This document shows positions 23,978 through 37,275 of a stretch of 64,000 nucleotides of DNA, piece after piece (positions within the stretch are counted from its first letter, which is position 1; each line of letters opens with the position of its first letter). The translations under genes and the position numbers were made by a program. Origin of the DNA: Rotaria macrura (Eukaryota > Rotifera > Eurotatoria > Philodinida > Philodinidae); NCBI GenBank assembly GCA_900239685.1, contig OENT01000419.1, positions 55,498 through 119,497 of the forward strand, written 5' to 3'. The notes under the pieces were generated by a model. That model worked only from the letters and a program-made list of their open reading frames with translations. It did no database searches and had not been told where the DNA came from.

Positions 23978-26900
23978 TTTTTCTTAGATTATGCATGTTC
24001 AATCGACCATCACGAATTTCTCTGCTCATACTGATTCTAAATGTTCAATTTTCTTTGTTTGTTAGTTCGTGTTTCTGACTAGCGATTCGTGGGTCCCTCA
24101 TCGAAACAAGACGTAACAAAGCAATTTCATCATTGTGTTCAGATCATGATTTGACACATGAATAAACAAAGGAAGAAAAAAAGAAAGAGATGACTATTTC
24201 CGCTAGCCGTATATGTCTTCCGTGAAATAAATGAAGAAAATCGGATCTTTATATTAAGAAAACATAATGTACTTAGAAATGCGAAAGCTACCAAAATATT
24301 GACAGAAATAGACGTAGGTCCCACCAAGACAAAGTTATGATGCTGAACTATGCTTTGTATTCGTCACCAATCACCTTCAATGTATGTCAAATCATTTCCA
24401 ATCCATTGCATGCATTAACTTAGGGATTGACGTTGGTTATCAGCACTCAGAATGTCGCGTACCTTTCAAAATGGGTACTCACAATTTCGATATTCGAAAA
24501 AAAAAATGAAATTTAACATCAAAAAATAAGTTTAACAATTAAGATGAAAAGAGCATTAAGAATTTAGAGAGTACAAAAAAGACTGAGACTTTTCAGACAA
24601 TTGAATCTGTTTGCAGATTGGTATTGGAAATGAGGAATGAAGTTATTATTAAGTTACATATAACTCGTTGGTAACGATAAACCTCTCAGTCTTAAATGAA
24701 AAATGGAAGAAACTAGTTAGAAGTATTTGAAGCTAAACTATCAGGGATCGTGAATACAGTCATATGAGCAGAATAATAAGTGAGAAATAGACGTAGATGA
24801 CAGGTTCTTTCTATAATTCAGAAGATTGAGCTCAAAGAACTCAGTATGGTGTCTACTAACGAGTTATTATGATTAGTGTCCGTACTCTTTCCAGTTTCAC
24901 CATTCTTCATATGAAAAAACTCACTGATCGAAATCTGTCAAGATAAAATTACTCTCGCAAATCCAGACCACTTCTAACAGGAAAACTGAGCTAACAAGTT
25001 TTTGTTGCAAGCAGAAATGATTCGTTTTTCAGGTTCAATTAGACAGACATTGCTTTTCGACATGTATCATTATACGAATTTAATACTTCTCTAAGTCAGA
25101 GAATGTCTCTACAAAATTGAAACCTACACATGAAAAACGGCTAACGGTCAACGAACTTGGCTGAAGTTGAGGACTCAAATTCTCCAACATCAAGCAACGA
25201 ATCTTATTCATTTTAAGTTTTCAGGTAGGTTTTTGTATATTCTGCGTCGATGTATGCCATTTATTTTTCATAATTAAGAGGAGTAATGATAGTCATCAGC
25301 CATAATTCAGTATTTTTGTGCAAAAGTGGCTTGCAAAAGCTTTTTTGCCTCTTGTCATATCTCAAAAACGGACACATTATCAGACACAAAAATAGTAATG
25401 ATAGCTTGAAATACAAATGAACATCATTACTTTGATGTTCTAAACCGATAATTCCAAATACACAATAAAATTTTATATCCAGCACTTTTGTTAAAAGAAT
25501 TCATGTCTGTGCGTTACGTACTGTTTTGTCAATAGCTCACTCATTTCTCAAGGAATTACTATTTTTTCTTAACCAAAAGATAGCCCTGACTTTTATCTAC
25601 GAAACACTCTCTCGTCCAAATCATTAACATGAAGTATTTCGCAGGGTTTATCACTTCTGTCACACCCATCAAGAACTGAGGGCCTTTTTTCTCTGTGCGT
25701 TTCCGATCAGTATTTTACTCATAAAATCCAAACAGATGAACAATTGAGAATCAAAATTTCAAGTCTAATAGAACTTGTTGGGTTACATATTGTTTAAAAA
25801 TTACAAGTCTTTCCCTCTTATGATTCTCTAGATACATTTGTTAGAAGTTCAAAAAATATCTGTGCATTATCTTCATTTTCCATGTATAGTTGTTTGTTGA
25901 TAGATACTATTGATTCATTTATAAGTGAATATAATAACACAAGCACCAAAATTGTTCGAATTTTCTGAGAGTATGAAAGAAGAGTTCGTCATAGCTGCCA
26001 AGATTGAGAAAAAAATAGTTAGTCAAAATATTTCGATCTACGATCAATACGTAAAGATATTTTTGCGCAAATGTACAACATAATGATTGTCATATGGGCT
26101 GCCATATTTCTGGATGTGCTCATGTCAATAGGCGGGTATTCGATTAGGGTGACGACCAGATGGAAGCCGTGGAACCTAAAACTTGAATGAACATTTCCAT
26201 TGAAAATTCAGGAAAATATCAACAGATGCAAGATATTGATGGAAGATCTGGGAGAGATTGTTCGATAGAAGATCTTCAGTAAAGTTTTGTCCTATGACTT
26301 TCTGTTGATAAGGCAGCAACGATGTGTTTGGTAGTTGCATGAGTCTTGCTTGTTTCGTTTGATTTGAAAGAAATAAGTCTACTGTAGTTAGCATGCCAAT
26401 GCTTTACTTTGTATAGTATTCCTATGATTTTGTTCTTAGATACGCTATGCATGTCTTACTCATAAGAAGAGAAGCACTAAGTTGTTTCAATCAAACTCAA
26501 TATTTTGCCTAAATTTTGCATGAAACAAAGCAAACCAGTAAATATGAAATATTTGATAGGTAAAGATTGCTGGTATCTTGAATTCTATATGTAGGTACTT
26601 TTCATTGAATCCGTACTCTGATTGCTTATTAAATAAATGAAATGATGTATTATTTCGTCCATCGAAAATGAAATTACATCTTGTTTCTATTTGTATATAT
26701 TGCATGGTATAGAAACCTGTTTCATGATTAGTAATAGAATGCATTGTCATTAGAGATACAGTGGCAGGCATGAAAATTAATTGAATATATACAGTGCAGA
26801 ATAGATGACTCGATTTATTATTAGTATTGTAAATCACGATTGTTAATGAAGGGTGAGGAGTAGACGGAGAAGAACAAGCTGTTCTTCCATCATCTACAGA

Positions 26901-27791
26901 CAGGCAATGACATGTCAATGGTCATAACTATTATGGTTTGTATGTATAGGGAAGAAATTTTGGCATCCATGTCTTTGTTATACATAAAATCGACTGATGC
27001 ATTGAAAGTCTTTTACTATAGCAAAGGTCACTATATGATGTGCCACATTACAAGTATTACAAAGTTGTCCTAAAATATTTTCAATAGTAATCGATATTAT
27101 TTATTTGTATTGATGGACGAAACTTCTTGATCTCGCTCTATTCGAAGGCATATGACCAGCTGAACAATTCGTTTTCATAGAATAGATAAACATACGACAA
27201 AAATTATTTATTCAAAAAGACTTTCACAATATCAAGAATTAATCCCATTCTATCAAAGTAATAGGATAAGAAAAAGTACTGTTGATGAATTAATTCATTA
27301 CTTTATATTCTTAGGTTTTGATTTATTGTAATACGAGCTTTGATTGTAGACGTAACTTCTTTAGTTAATCATGAATTTTATTAAAGAAAATAACGAATGA
27401 ATTATTTCTACAAGCGTGGAATATTTTTGTATCGTCTGACAATTGAGTAAAACTCTATCTGAATAGTTATGCAAAAGCAATCACAAGAAATCAGCGTATG
27501 TACGACTCTTCTATTTCAGAATGGTGGAAAATTTTGATGAAAAAAATCCAGTCGTCATCAGAAATTCAATTAGTGATGCATTGAATTGTATAAAAAAAAG
27601 CAGACATTATCGAAATAACAAAACGAATCGCGTAAATCAATGACAATTGAGGTTGTGAGTGTCAATGAATAACAACATCAGCACACCGATGTACACTCGT
27701 CATCTTCTCTATAAATACCGTTCATTTTTTTTTTGAAACATTCTCCCGTTTAGCAAAACGTGTATGCTAAATACCCTACAAGTCATGCATG
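23978..27791. other. Mostly no gene; one doubtful minus ORF
   Basis: The 143-codon minus frame at 26487-26918 (Thr/Ser/Asn-rich, several Cys, no ATG start) is longer than most random frames here and could be an exon of a lost gene. A 72-codon frame follows it at 26176-26394. Neither shows a domain or paired splice sites. Nothing else is recognised in this 3.8 kb. Confidence 0.3.
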
Positions 27792-28209
27792 TTAGATGCT
27801 GCTCAGGTTAATATACCGCTTTTCTGCGACAAATTTTCCTGACAACCAGATGCAAATGATGAGACAAAACAGAGCGATGATCACAATGACAATAGAAGAT
27901 AAGGATATGGACGAATCAGAAACTTTGACAGAAGTAATGTTCGAAGAATTGTCACTATGATTTGCATTATATGATAGTATTGAAATCATTATCCTTTGAG
28001 ATCTTTGCAGGACAATGGCATTCGATACATTGCCAGCAATAGATAAAGATAAGATAGTTGCTGTTGTGTTTTGAGTCACAGATAGACGCATTGGACTTGG
28101 GCTGATTTCCTTATCATTATCGTATACAGAAGAAACATTTGAAGGTGTGCAAAAATGAATGAAGAAAAGATCTATGAATGGAAAACGAGATTTATTCAAT
28201 TCATCGCTA
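27792..28209 (-). CDS. 3' exon of a single-pass membrane protein
   Basis: The exon opens after an acceptor ATATAAG (28210-28211 on the plus strand) and runs to a TAA. It encodes a Ser/Thr/Asn-rich ectodomain with several N-glycosylation sequons (NVS, NTT, NHS, NSS, NIT), a strong transmembrane segment (IVIVIIALFCLIICIWL) and a short basic tail. This predicts a type I orientation. There is no in-frame ATG at the start, so upstream exons must exist or have been lost; none was identified with confidence. Family unknown. Confidence 0.42.
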
Positions 28210-28539
28210 CTTATATTTTACTTACTGCATAGGGTATAACAAAGTAGTTTGCTATCCATCGTTTCTTAAGATAATATGGATTTTATTTCAACAAAACTTA
28301 ATTCAAAGCAAAACCGTATTCTTTCAAAAGGTGAAATCAGATGAATGTATTCATAATAATTTATAATGAGTTATCACCATCCATCATTTCAAAAACAAGA
28401 ATAGTGTCCTCGATAGGAACATTCCTATCGGGAACGTTGCATCAGCATCAACCAATGTCATTATTTACACAAAATCGATTTGACTTACTTTGGATAAAAA
28501 CACTTTCGCAATCGAATGATGAAATTATTGCCTGACGAC

Positions 28540-28911
28540 TCATTTCATTTTTTCTCTTTTAGCTTTACGAAATACTTGATTCATTCTTTTACCTTTTTTT
28601 TTATTTTCCTTGGCTGTTATTTCCCAACCTAGGAAGGGTTCCGTTTTCTTTTTTTGAAGTCTATTAAGAGGAACGGTAAAGGTATTTTCATCAGGAATGA
28701 CCAAAATCAGTTTTAACAAAAATAATACGAGTGTGTGTGTGTGTGTGTAAATTGATACCTCACCCATAACATTACTCCCACATGTTGATTGATCTCCACT
28801 TCTGTTATGCACTTGATACAAAGAGGAAAAGTGAGACTTCCATGCTTCACTCATACTTCCAAAATATTTTGAATTACGAAGTCTTACTTTTCCTCCTTGG
28901 CTTGATAACAC
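28540..28911 (-). CDS. Possible coding exon containing a (GT)9 tract
   Basis: A 123-codon minus frame without a clear ATG. The 5' two-thirds look protein-like (…KVRLRNSKYFGSMSEAW…) and the end is very lysine-rich. The centre is crossed by the dinucleotide run at 28731-28748, which reads Thr-His repeats and is unlikely in a real protein. A donor-like GGTATC lies just before the run but no acceptor follows it. Weakly supported, unknown product. Confidence 0.28.
   Translation of the reverse strand: MLSSQGGKVRLRNSKYFGSMSEAWKSHFSSLYQVHNRSGDQSTCGSNVMGEVSIYTHTHTLVLFLLKLILVIPDENTFTVPLNRLQKKKTEPFLGWEITAKENKKKGKRMNQVFRKAKREKMK
28731..28748. repeat. (GT)9 microsatellite
   Basis: Nine perfect GT units. 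Confidence 0.9.
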
Positions 28912-29931
28912 AATGAATGTCGGTTTTTTTGAAGATCAAAGGACAGAATGTGTACTATTTGAAAAGCATTTGACTTGAATCATTTTGCATTCATATACTG
29001 AGTTAAAAGTGTTTATGTCAGTTCCAAATGTTAGCCCTGCAGCAGTTACTGAGAGACGCTTTTAATTAGGAAAATTAACATCGAAAGAATCATTTATTCA
29101 TGAACTGAACGATAAATTAATAAAAAGTAATTTTAGACAATTGTTTATTATAGGCTACTGATTCGAACAATGTCTCAAGAAATAAAGAACCATAGTTGTA
29201 TTAACGAAAAGTATAGTAATTCGTAGAAAACTCAAACACGCTTTGAAATCGTAATTATCAAATCAACGAAAATGTTTACTGAAATAAAACTTGTCATAGC
29301 AAAACTTAGTTATTGACCATGTAGAAAATCATATTGAATCAGATTTAATAAATGGAAATGTGTATGTAGGTGAGGACATGAGTAGATCAAAAAATGACTG
29401 ATATTCACACTAGCAACCCCATCCAACACTGCATCCGCATTAGTACCTTTAAAGAAAAAAATTCACTATTTTCTGCATACGCTAATTGTTTGCCCGATTC
29501 TAATTTTTCGCTAGTTTGACTTTCGCAGAATAAGCATCGTATCGCAAAAAATAATGGATATGATTATATTAATGCCCAATATTAGAGTATCGAAAAACCA
29601 AGAGTGAGGAAAAGCGAAGTAGACGCCAAAGAGAAGAATAAGAAAAAAACGAAAATATGACAAAGTATTCGTTGAAAAAGTAAGATATTATTATCTAATA
29701 TGATTTAAATACTTTCAGTGGATATATGACAACATTTTAGGCGAACAAGAAATAAGTTTATCAGAACAGGGAATTGCTCAGTTAAAGTTGAAAAAGGAAA
29801 TTACATGTTACAATTCAATTACAAGTTCTTAACATACGCCAATCAAACCGAGAAAAAAAATGTCTGATTGCTCTCTCGTTTAATAGAAGAACCTAAGAAA
29901 GTTTCGTAAAATCCATTACGAAGACAAAGAG
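28912..29931. other. Intergenic, nothing recognised
   Basis: 3' flank of the Argonaute gene; no ORF of note. Confidence 0.4.
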
Positions 29932-32900
29932 TTATATGAACCACATATCATCGGCAACTTTTGGATCAAGAACCATTAGTTTGGTTTTGATATCATCGAG
30001 TGAATAACTTGCAAGTTCTTCGTCATCGTCATCGCCATCATCCTCACCACTAAAAATATTAACCAATAAATTACTTTTAATGATGAAAATATAAAAGTTC
30101 ATACTTGTCTGTTGCACGATCATCTTCAAAGTTCAACGTACGTGAACTATAGGCAGCCAGATGAGCATAATGTACAGGCGATGGAATCGAGACTGACTTA
30201 GTACAACGCATGTCCGTATGACATAACTGAAATAAATCTCATCATCATGTGTTTGAATTCATTTAAAGCTAAATTTACCCAATAGGTTAATCGTTGAACA
30301 TCGTCACTGCTAAAGCCAATATCATCATGAAGAACATGATAGAGAGTAGGTCGTGATGTACCCATTCTAGAATAGTTGACAATTGGTTGGATGAAGAAGA
30401 AGAAATAGGAAGAAGAAATAAATTACATAGCTGCTTGCGAGCAGAGATAGAAATCGAATTGAAATGGATGGGTAATATCCTGGTCAATTACGGTACCCGC
30501 TTGAACATTCATGGTCTGTCGCCCGTCGTAGAGAAAGAAACGCGTATTATGACGTTTTTTCACGACAATAAAAGTTAATTTTGGTAATGGCCGATTACCA
30601 TACACAACTGATGTGAAGAAATCGATATATTTATGGAATAGTTACTTTTTTCTTCAACACTTACTCCGACAAGCGTTCTTGATTTTGTTTACTTCATTAT
30701 CGAGTACTTTCTGATACTGTCCTTCGTCTACACCATCTCGATAGAAGACGATTTTATTTGGAAGGCGACCACCACAAGTGCGGGCAAATACTTTAAGCAA
30801 ATCCGCAACCATTCCATCTAAATCTTTAATAATTTCCACAGAACAACGACCCTTTTTCGGATATTCTAGTGAGAGCACAACAAACATAAATAATGATAGT
30901 GAACAAATTAGCATGAACCTACGTTCACAAATTCGAGCAGCATAAAGAGTATTTGTTGGATCACGTGAGGCAACTACTGCTGCTATTGATGGACGATCTG
31001 TTGAACAAGTCGAATGAGTTACCTGAAGATAAAGTTTACATCATTTTCTATTCTAATGATTTTAGATCTTTCAAAGAAATCGTTTGTTTTTCCTGTCTCA
31101 TTAGATCAATATCGATACTTACGTCCGCTCCAAAGAACATGAAAATATCTTCTCTAGAAGAATGACTTAGAGCCAATTTAGTATTGACAACACTATTGAT
31201 GCCACCTAGTTTTCCATTGATCTTCTGACTAAGATTGTCCACATCTAAAATTATATACATCAGATTTTTAATTTTAATTTATTTTTCAATAATTGCACTG
31301 CAAAGAAATAATATGTTGATCATTTCGTCACTTACACATATGGAGTTTATTTATATTATTCAATAACGCATTCATATCGATACATTGCGTTCTTAAGCCT
31401 AACTTTTGATGGCCTAATTGTTTGACATAATCATGCACTTGATCCGAATTAGAATTAAGAATAACAATGGCCAATTGCCAATTTTTTTGAGTAGCTTCAG
31501 TCAAAGCTTTTTCAATATCTTCTTTTCGAGCCGATTTTATTGTTAGAGTTAACTTGTTTCTAATTATAATTCCTTTACGTTTGAGTAACTAAAACGATCA
31601 CAGTGAACAAATTGTAGTTTACGCAAAAGCAAACAACTTTTTTTTACTTCTGGCAATTCAAAGACGAATTGATTGAGAACATCGTTGACTTGTTTATCAG
31701 GTGTAAGACCAAAGTAGATGATACCACAATTATTAATGTCGGGTGTTGTATAAAACCGATTTCTGATTCTCCATTTGCCAACATCGACATGCTCAATTGC
31801 TTCTCCTTGGCCTTGACGTTGACGATATTGAATATCAGGAGGTGCGAGAATTCGTGCTTAGAAAACAACAAACATCACTTGACGAGATTAAAAAATAAAA
31901 GAGAAAATACCTTTGATTTCAAGCATTTCATTTTTGTGTACACATATATTCAAGTCTTTTAGATGAACATCAGTTTCAAAATCACGTGCTTGCATAATAG
32001 CCATAATTTGATTGTAGCGTTCCAATGGTTTAATAATAGATTTATTCGAGACGAGAGCTCGCTGTATTGCATCTAATGGCTTTAAGGCACGTTGCCATTC
32101 AACCAACTAAAATCAAATAATTATATCAAACGGATCGATGTCTATCTCGTTACTATGTAGAATTTGCTTCGTTTGAGTTTTACTATCAAACGACTAATCA
32201 AAAAAAATTTAGTGCATTCAAATTTCTGTTTACTCGCTGTGATGCAAAGAAATCCCTTTATTCTCGCTGAAGGAATGCAACGCTATCAAAGAAACTAACC
32301 TTAACAACTTCCATCGGTAGCCAGTTAGCTTTCTTGCTAATACCATTCGTGGCATCAATACACGGTAAATCTGGGTAGATGAGCTCCTTTTTGTATTGTT
32401 GCTTAAAATAATCGGCTACACTGATCTGTTCTTCTGTTTGTGCATCTGCTGATTCTTCATTAACTCTTCCACGAGCGAACATCAGTTGATTAGCAGGACG
32501 ACCAAAACTACGGAATTTATAGCGAATCGTTCGACCTGTGTGGTCTGTTTCAACTATATTTGAAAAAACATTTAGATGTGTAAAAGAGCCGAAAGGTTAC
32601 ATATCAACATACTGAGTAGATCTCGAATAAGCTTTTTGAAAGTTTTCGCTTCGTATTCAGTGAAATTCTCAATTATATTTTTACGTAAATATTGACTAGC
32701 GAATTCAATAAACTTCAATGGCATGTAAAAACATGTGAAAGTTAAATTGATGTTCAATGTTGGTCCACATCGTGTAAGAAATAAAGCTTGATAGAAACCT
32801 TTTGCCATTCCACGACCATCCTCTGTGAGAAAAGAACGACGGATATCGGAAAGGAACGGACTCAAACAAAGAAAAACTCACTAAGATCATCAAGAATTTG

Positions 32901-34691
32901 ATTTCGATTGTAGAATTGATTTCGAACACAGACAAGATCATTACGAGCACGTTGTTTGAAAAGGGTCTCAATGATTCGAACTGTTTCACGTGGTCGAGTG
33001 GTGATTTTCTTTTCGATAAAATCAAAGATATTTCTAATCTTGTCTTGCCGCACAAGATTTTTTATGTGCAATTGGAATGTTTTTACTTCATCCCCTCTTT
33101 TCATCTTTATTTCAATAGGCTCTGTTAAGTCAGGCAACAAAGCTCGAGTGTATAATGTTTTTCCTTCATCATACCTGAAACAAAATGTCATTGTGGTATA
33201 TAGGTGAAATCTTTCCAACAATAAGTAGACTTACCACACAAGCGGGAAATTCTTCTTTTCTTTGGCAATGCGTTGCATCGTTTCCCAACGTTCATCTTTC
33301 CGTGCTGGACGTGATTTACCATTCGAATCAATAATTACGATCTCGACATCATACTGATTGATGGTAGCATCATCAATATCTACACGAAAGTGATTGGTGT
33401 ACACTGATATTGCTTCACCACTCGAACCACCATTATCAGGACGTCGAACTGGACACAAGTTAGCTGTATCAGGTACTGCAGAGCATAAGAATCGACGACG
33501 CTTCATTGAAAGAACACTCTGAGAACGAGGTTCTTCCGGTAAAACAGTGGTCTTGTTCACAGGCAAAAGTTTCATCGACTCGTTCATCACTGGCAACGCA
33601 CTAGCAGAGCGTTCTTTTTGATGCAAACTTCGAGATGGATGATTCCAAGCAGGCTTTGGCACAGAAGACGTCCCAGATACAGGTGGTGCTTGAGTAGTCG
33701 AATCCGATTTTGAAGCAGCAGACGCCCCGGATCCAGACGCTGGTTGAGCCCCCGAAGCCGATTTTGGAGCAGCAGACGCCTCAGATCTAGGTGGTGCTTG
33801 AGTAGTCGAAGCCGATTTTGGAACAGCAGACGCCTCAGATCTAGGTGGTGCTTGAGCATTCCAAGCCGATTTTGGAACAGCAGACGCCCCAGATCCAGGC
33901 GGTGCTTGAGTAGTCGAAGCCGATTTTGGAACAGCAGACGCCCCGGATCCAGACGCTGGTTGAGCACCCCAAGCCGATTTTGGAACAGCAGACGCCCCAG
34001 ATCCAGGTGGTGCTTGAGTAGTCGAAGCCGATTTTGGAACAGCAGACACCCCAGATCCAGGCGGTGCTTGAGTAGTCGAAGCCGATTTTGGAACAGCAGA
34101 CGTCCCGGATCCAGATGGCGGTTGAGTAAACCAAGCAGAGTTTGGAGCAGCAGACGCCCCAGATCCAAGTGGTACTTGAGCATTCGAAACCGATATCGGA
34201 ACAACAGACGCCTCAGATCCAGGTGGCGCTTGAGTATTCGAAGCCGATTTCGGAACAGCAGACGCCTCAGATCCAGGTGGTACTTGAGCACTAGAAGCAG
34301 ACTTTGGAGCAGCAGATGCCTCAGGGGCTGTTAGTGCTTGAGCACTTAAGACTGACTTCGGCATAGTGGATAACTCAGAGGGAAGCGTTATTCGAGTATC
34401 CGAGACCGACTTTGGCAAAGCAGATTGTTCAGGTGGCAGCGGTGGTTGAAGATCACAGGATGGGTTAAATGCATGAGACGTCTCAGATGGGAGAGATACG
34501 TTGGAATCATGTGTTGATGATGAGAGTATCGAATTTGATGCCTTATCTGTACGCTCATTGTTACTGTTGGCTGTTGATGGTTGCGAGCCAGTGCGAGCTA
34601 CACGAAAATATTATCAAGAGATCAACTTTCAGTGGTATGATCGTGAATAGAAATATTGGAACTTACGCTTTCGATTTTTACGTCGTGGCAT
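29932..34691 (-). CDS. Argonaute (AGO-clade), slicer-type, 1244 residues, 15 exons
   Basis: Small-RNA-guided endonuclease of RNA interference. Exons: 34667-34691, 33235-34597, 32882-33174, 32613-32822, 32300-32553, 31911-32106, 31648-31856, 31336-31588, 31123-31244, 30923-31022, 30665-30865, 30427-30607, 30279-30366, 30105-30226 and 29932-30049. They give 3735 nt in one frame, all GT-AG, with introns about 50-200 bp. Order: MPRRKNRK start; disordered N-terminus with 18-residue repeats (about 69-320); N domain (from about 395); linker with GFYQALF; PAZ (…[20 protein letters not shown]…); L2; MID; PIWI. The catalytic tetrad is complete: D975 (FFGAD), E1019 (SVEIIKDL), D1052 (FYRDG) and H1146 (YHVLHDD). 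The MID pocket keeps TQC and KINGKLGG, but the tyrosine that stacks on the guide 5' base in human AGO2 (Y529) is His902. The C-terminus is MWFI after an acidic DDGDDDDEE insert. The motifs are AGO rather than PIWI type. Cytoplasmic location is assumed from the family. Confidence 0.95.
33636..34418 (-). repeat. 54-bp tandem repeat encoding 18-residue units in the Argonaute
   Basis: Fourteen complete units plus one partial, each reading roughly [18 protein letters not shown]. Units differ mostly by substitutions; no unit breaks the frame. Four units carry Trp in place of Ser at position 6 (SAWFTQ, SAWGAQ, SAWNAQ, PAWNHP). The unit length is a multiple of three and GC-rich, so several other frames stay open by accident. 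The segment is Ser/Ala/Pro/Gln-rich and predicted disordered. Confidence 0.93.
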
Positions 34692-37275
34692 GTTGAATTT
34701 GATGATGATCAGAGCCTATAGAATGATGAACGTTATTCATTAAAACTGTAGAACAAGACAAGCGACGAATTAAATAGCTCATTCACAGTTTTGATATGTA
34801 TAAAAGGTGAACCATGAAGAAAGAGGCATGCTCATTAGTTTCTCATTATATTTTCTAGTTTTCATTGATTTCAACTGAACATTTCCCCGAAAGATTCAGC
34901 GTTCAATTCTCTACAAAACCACGTGTAAAAGATTTTGTTAACCGCATAATGGTTAAGTTCTAAACTGAAGGAAAAAACATTGGAACATCTCAACTTTCAA
35001 ACTCAAAATACATTAACATTTGAGTATATTTCGACAATGCGGGTTTTCAAGAAAACTTCTCGAAAATAACACTTTGGATGATTGAAATGAGTGCATAGGG
35101 AAGTAGTTGAGTATGTAAGCTGTTAAAGAAAAAAAATGTTAACAAAGAACGCTGCTTTACTGAATGACATTCACTTTCGTGCAAGCATCAAAAACATAAA
35201 TGAAAATTGAGCTTTTTTCGAAACTGAAATTTGATTCATTTTTAGATCAAGAAACTTTTCAAAGATATTAATCTTGTTCACAATTTATTGATCATCAACA
35301 ATTTTCGACATGGGTTTTTCGAAGCTCTTTCCGCGGGAAGTAAATTTTAGAATAATCGTAGTTTGAAAGTTGAAGTTTTCAGACGTTTTTTTAATTCGTT
35401 TTAGAATTTAACTATTATGTAAGTTAGTTCACAAAAATATTTTACACGTGACTCTGTTGGGAATTGAATGCTGAATCTTCACAGAAAATTTTGCCATTGA
35501 AATCAATGAAAGTTAGAAAAGATAATGAGAAAATATTGAGATCCTCTTTCTGTAGGGATCACCCATTCTATAGAAAAAAATACTTCACACTATAGAGACT
35601 CATCAATTACCTTGTTGTCAAAAAATAGATGATTATGGATTATGAACGATATTTGAAGGATTTACAATCTGAAAAATAAAACATGTACTAAACATACGTT
35701 CGTTGAATATGTGATGATTTAGTTTCTAGACCGTGGAATGTATTTAAAACGAATAAATATTATCTTACTTTTGATTCCTGTACAATGTTGTTGAGAGAAA
35801 AGTCGAAAAACATTTAATCAGAAATTTTACCATAAACACGTGTCTCTATATAAAACGACAGTGGGTATTTTTGTGGGAAAAAACGCAGTGTGGAGAACAG
35901 AACATGAAGATCGAATAGAATTCTAGAAAAAAGATTTATTTCATGATCGAGTTATGACAAAATATTAAAATTGAGAGAATAAATACCGAATCAACTTCAC
36001 TGAAAAATAAATCAAACGAAGCATTTTCTTTTTATCTCATTTGTCTACATTTTTATTCCTTATTACGATGTCATTGATTACGATATTTATTTCGAGAACT
36101 ATTTTAGTACGTATTTTACAAGGTAGTAACGCGAAAATTACAAAAAACGACACTAGTGGATAATATTGAAAGTTTTTCTCATGTAAATGCAATTTATCAT
36201 ACATAACGATTGTTCACTCCTATTCAAGCAACTATTGTCGAGCACTTATTCAGTGAAAAGTTCAGCAGTTACTATTATTTCTTTGAAATATTTTAAAACT
36301 AATTTAACATCTTCACATTTTGAAGATGGAATAACAATTGTGGAATAGACGATAGATGTTAATCTAATCTATTCAACATGAGTACTGTTCTTAACAACAT
36401 TCTTAGAATGAATTTCAAAAAAAATTAGAATTGATTCGTGGAATTGTTAATAATAATTAGCATGAAATTTCAGGGATATTCAAAGTGATTTCTATTTTTC
36501 AACGTATAAAAAACCGATCATTGCAATATGAAAAAAGAAACTTATTTCCCCACACAAAGGTATGGGGAATGAATAATAACAACCTGTTCTTTTTCTTTAA
36601 AATTATTATAGAGAAAAGAAAATATTTTTCAGTTTTGTTTTGTTTTCTGTCATCAATATAAATGAGCGAGAAAGGCAAAAAAATCCACCCGTTGACATTT
36701 TCTTTCTATTTTATCATTTTTGCGCATGTTGCTTTTGTGTCACGTCATTATGACGGATATATATATAATTGAATACCATAGCCGTCTTGTCTAACGTTTT
36801 TAAAAATGCGCGAGTTTGTTATTTACTCAATTTTTTAGCTAAAACTTCGAAAAACCTCGTGATTTGTATCCATAGAAAAAGCACTCATTTTCAAGTTTCT
36901 GGCAACTTATTAGGTAACTTTATGGATTGATTTGTTTTATGGAACGCTCAAATATTTTTTGAAGAAAATGTTGATCGTAAGTTCTAAGGCAATACTTTTT
37001 CGATAGAACTCTACTGAAACCCCCCCCTCCCAGCCGCCCATTTCAAATGTGAACAACCGAAATTAAATTATAAATATTTGCAACAGCCTTGTTTGCTATT
37101 TGATTTAATACTCATATTTTTCGAAAACAACAGATAATGTGAAAACAGTAGAAGATAAAAAGATAGCGTTTGCTGATAATTGATCATCATTTGAAAAGGA
37201 ATTATTATGGTGCAGATGTTCTACGATGTGTATATTTTGTACTAGTATAATGAAATTACAAAAAAGACATGTGAG
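34692..37275. other. Intergenic; Argonaute promoter side, nothing specific seen
   Basis: AT-rich. The Argonaute promoter and 5' UTR must lie at the low-coordinate end, but no named site could be supported. Confidence 0.4.

Noticed and set aside
33587-34334. Three further long ORFs (both strands) across the Argonaute repeat region
   Set aside because: They are frame shadows of the 54-bp repeat, whose length is divisible by three and whose GC-rich unit has no stop in several frames. Composition (Arg/Ser or Leu/Arg repeats) is that of the wrong frame.
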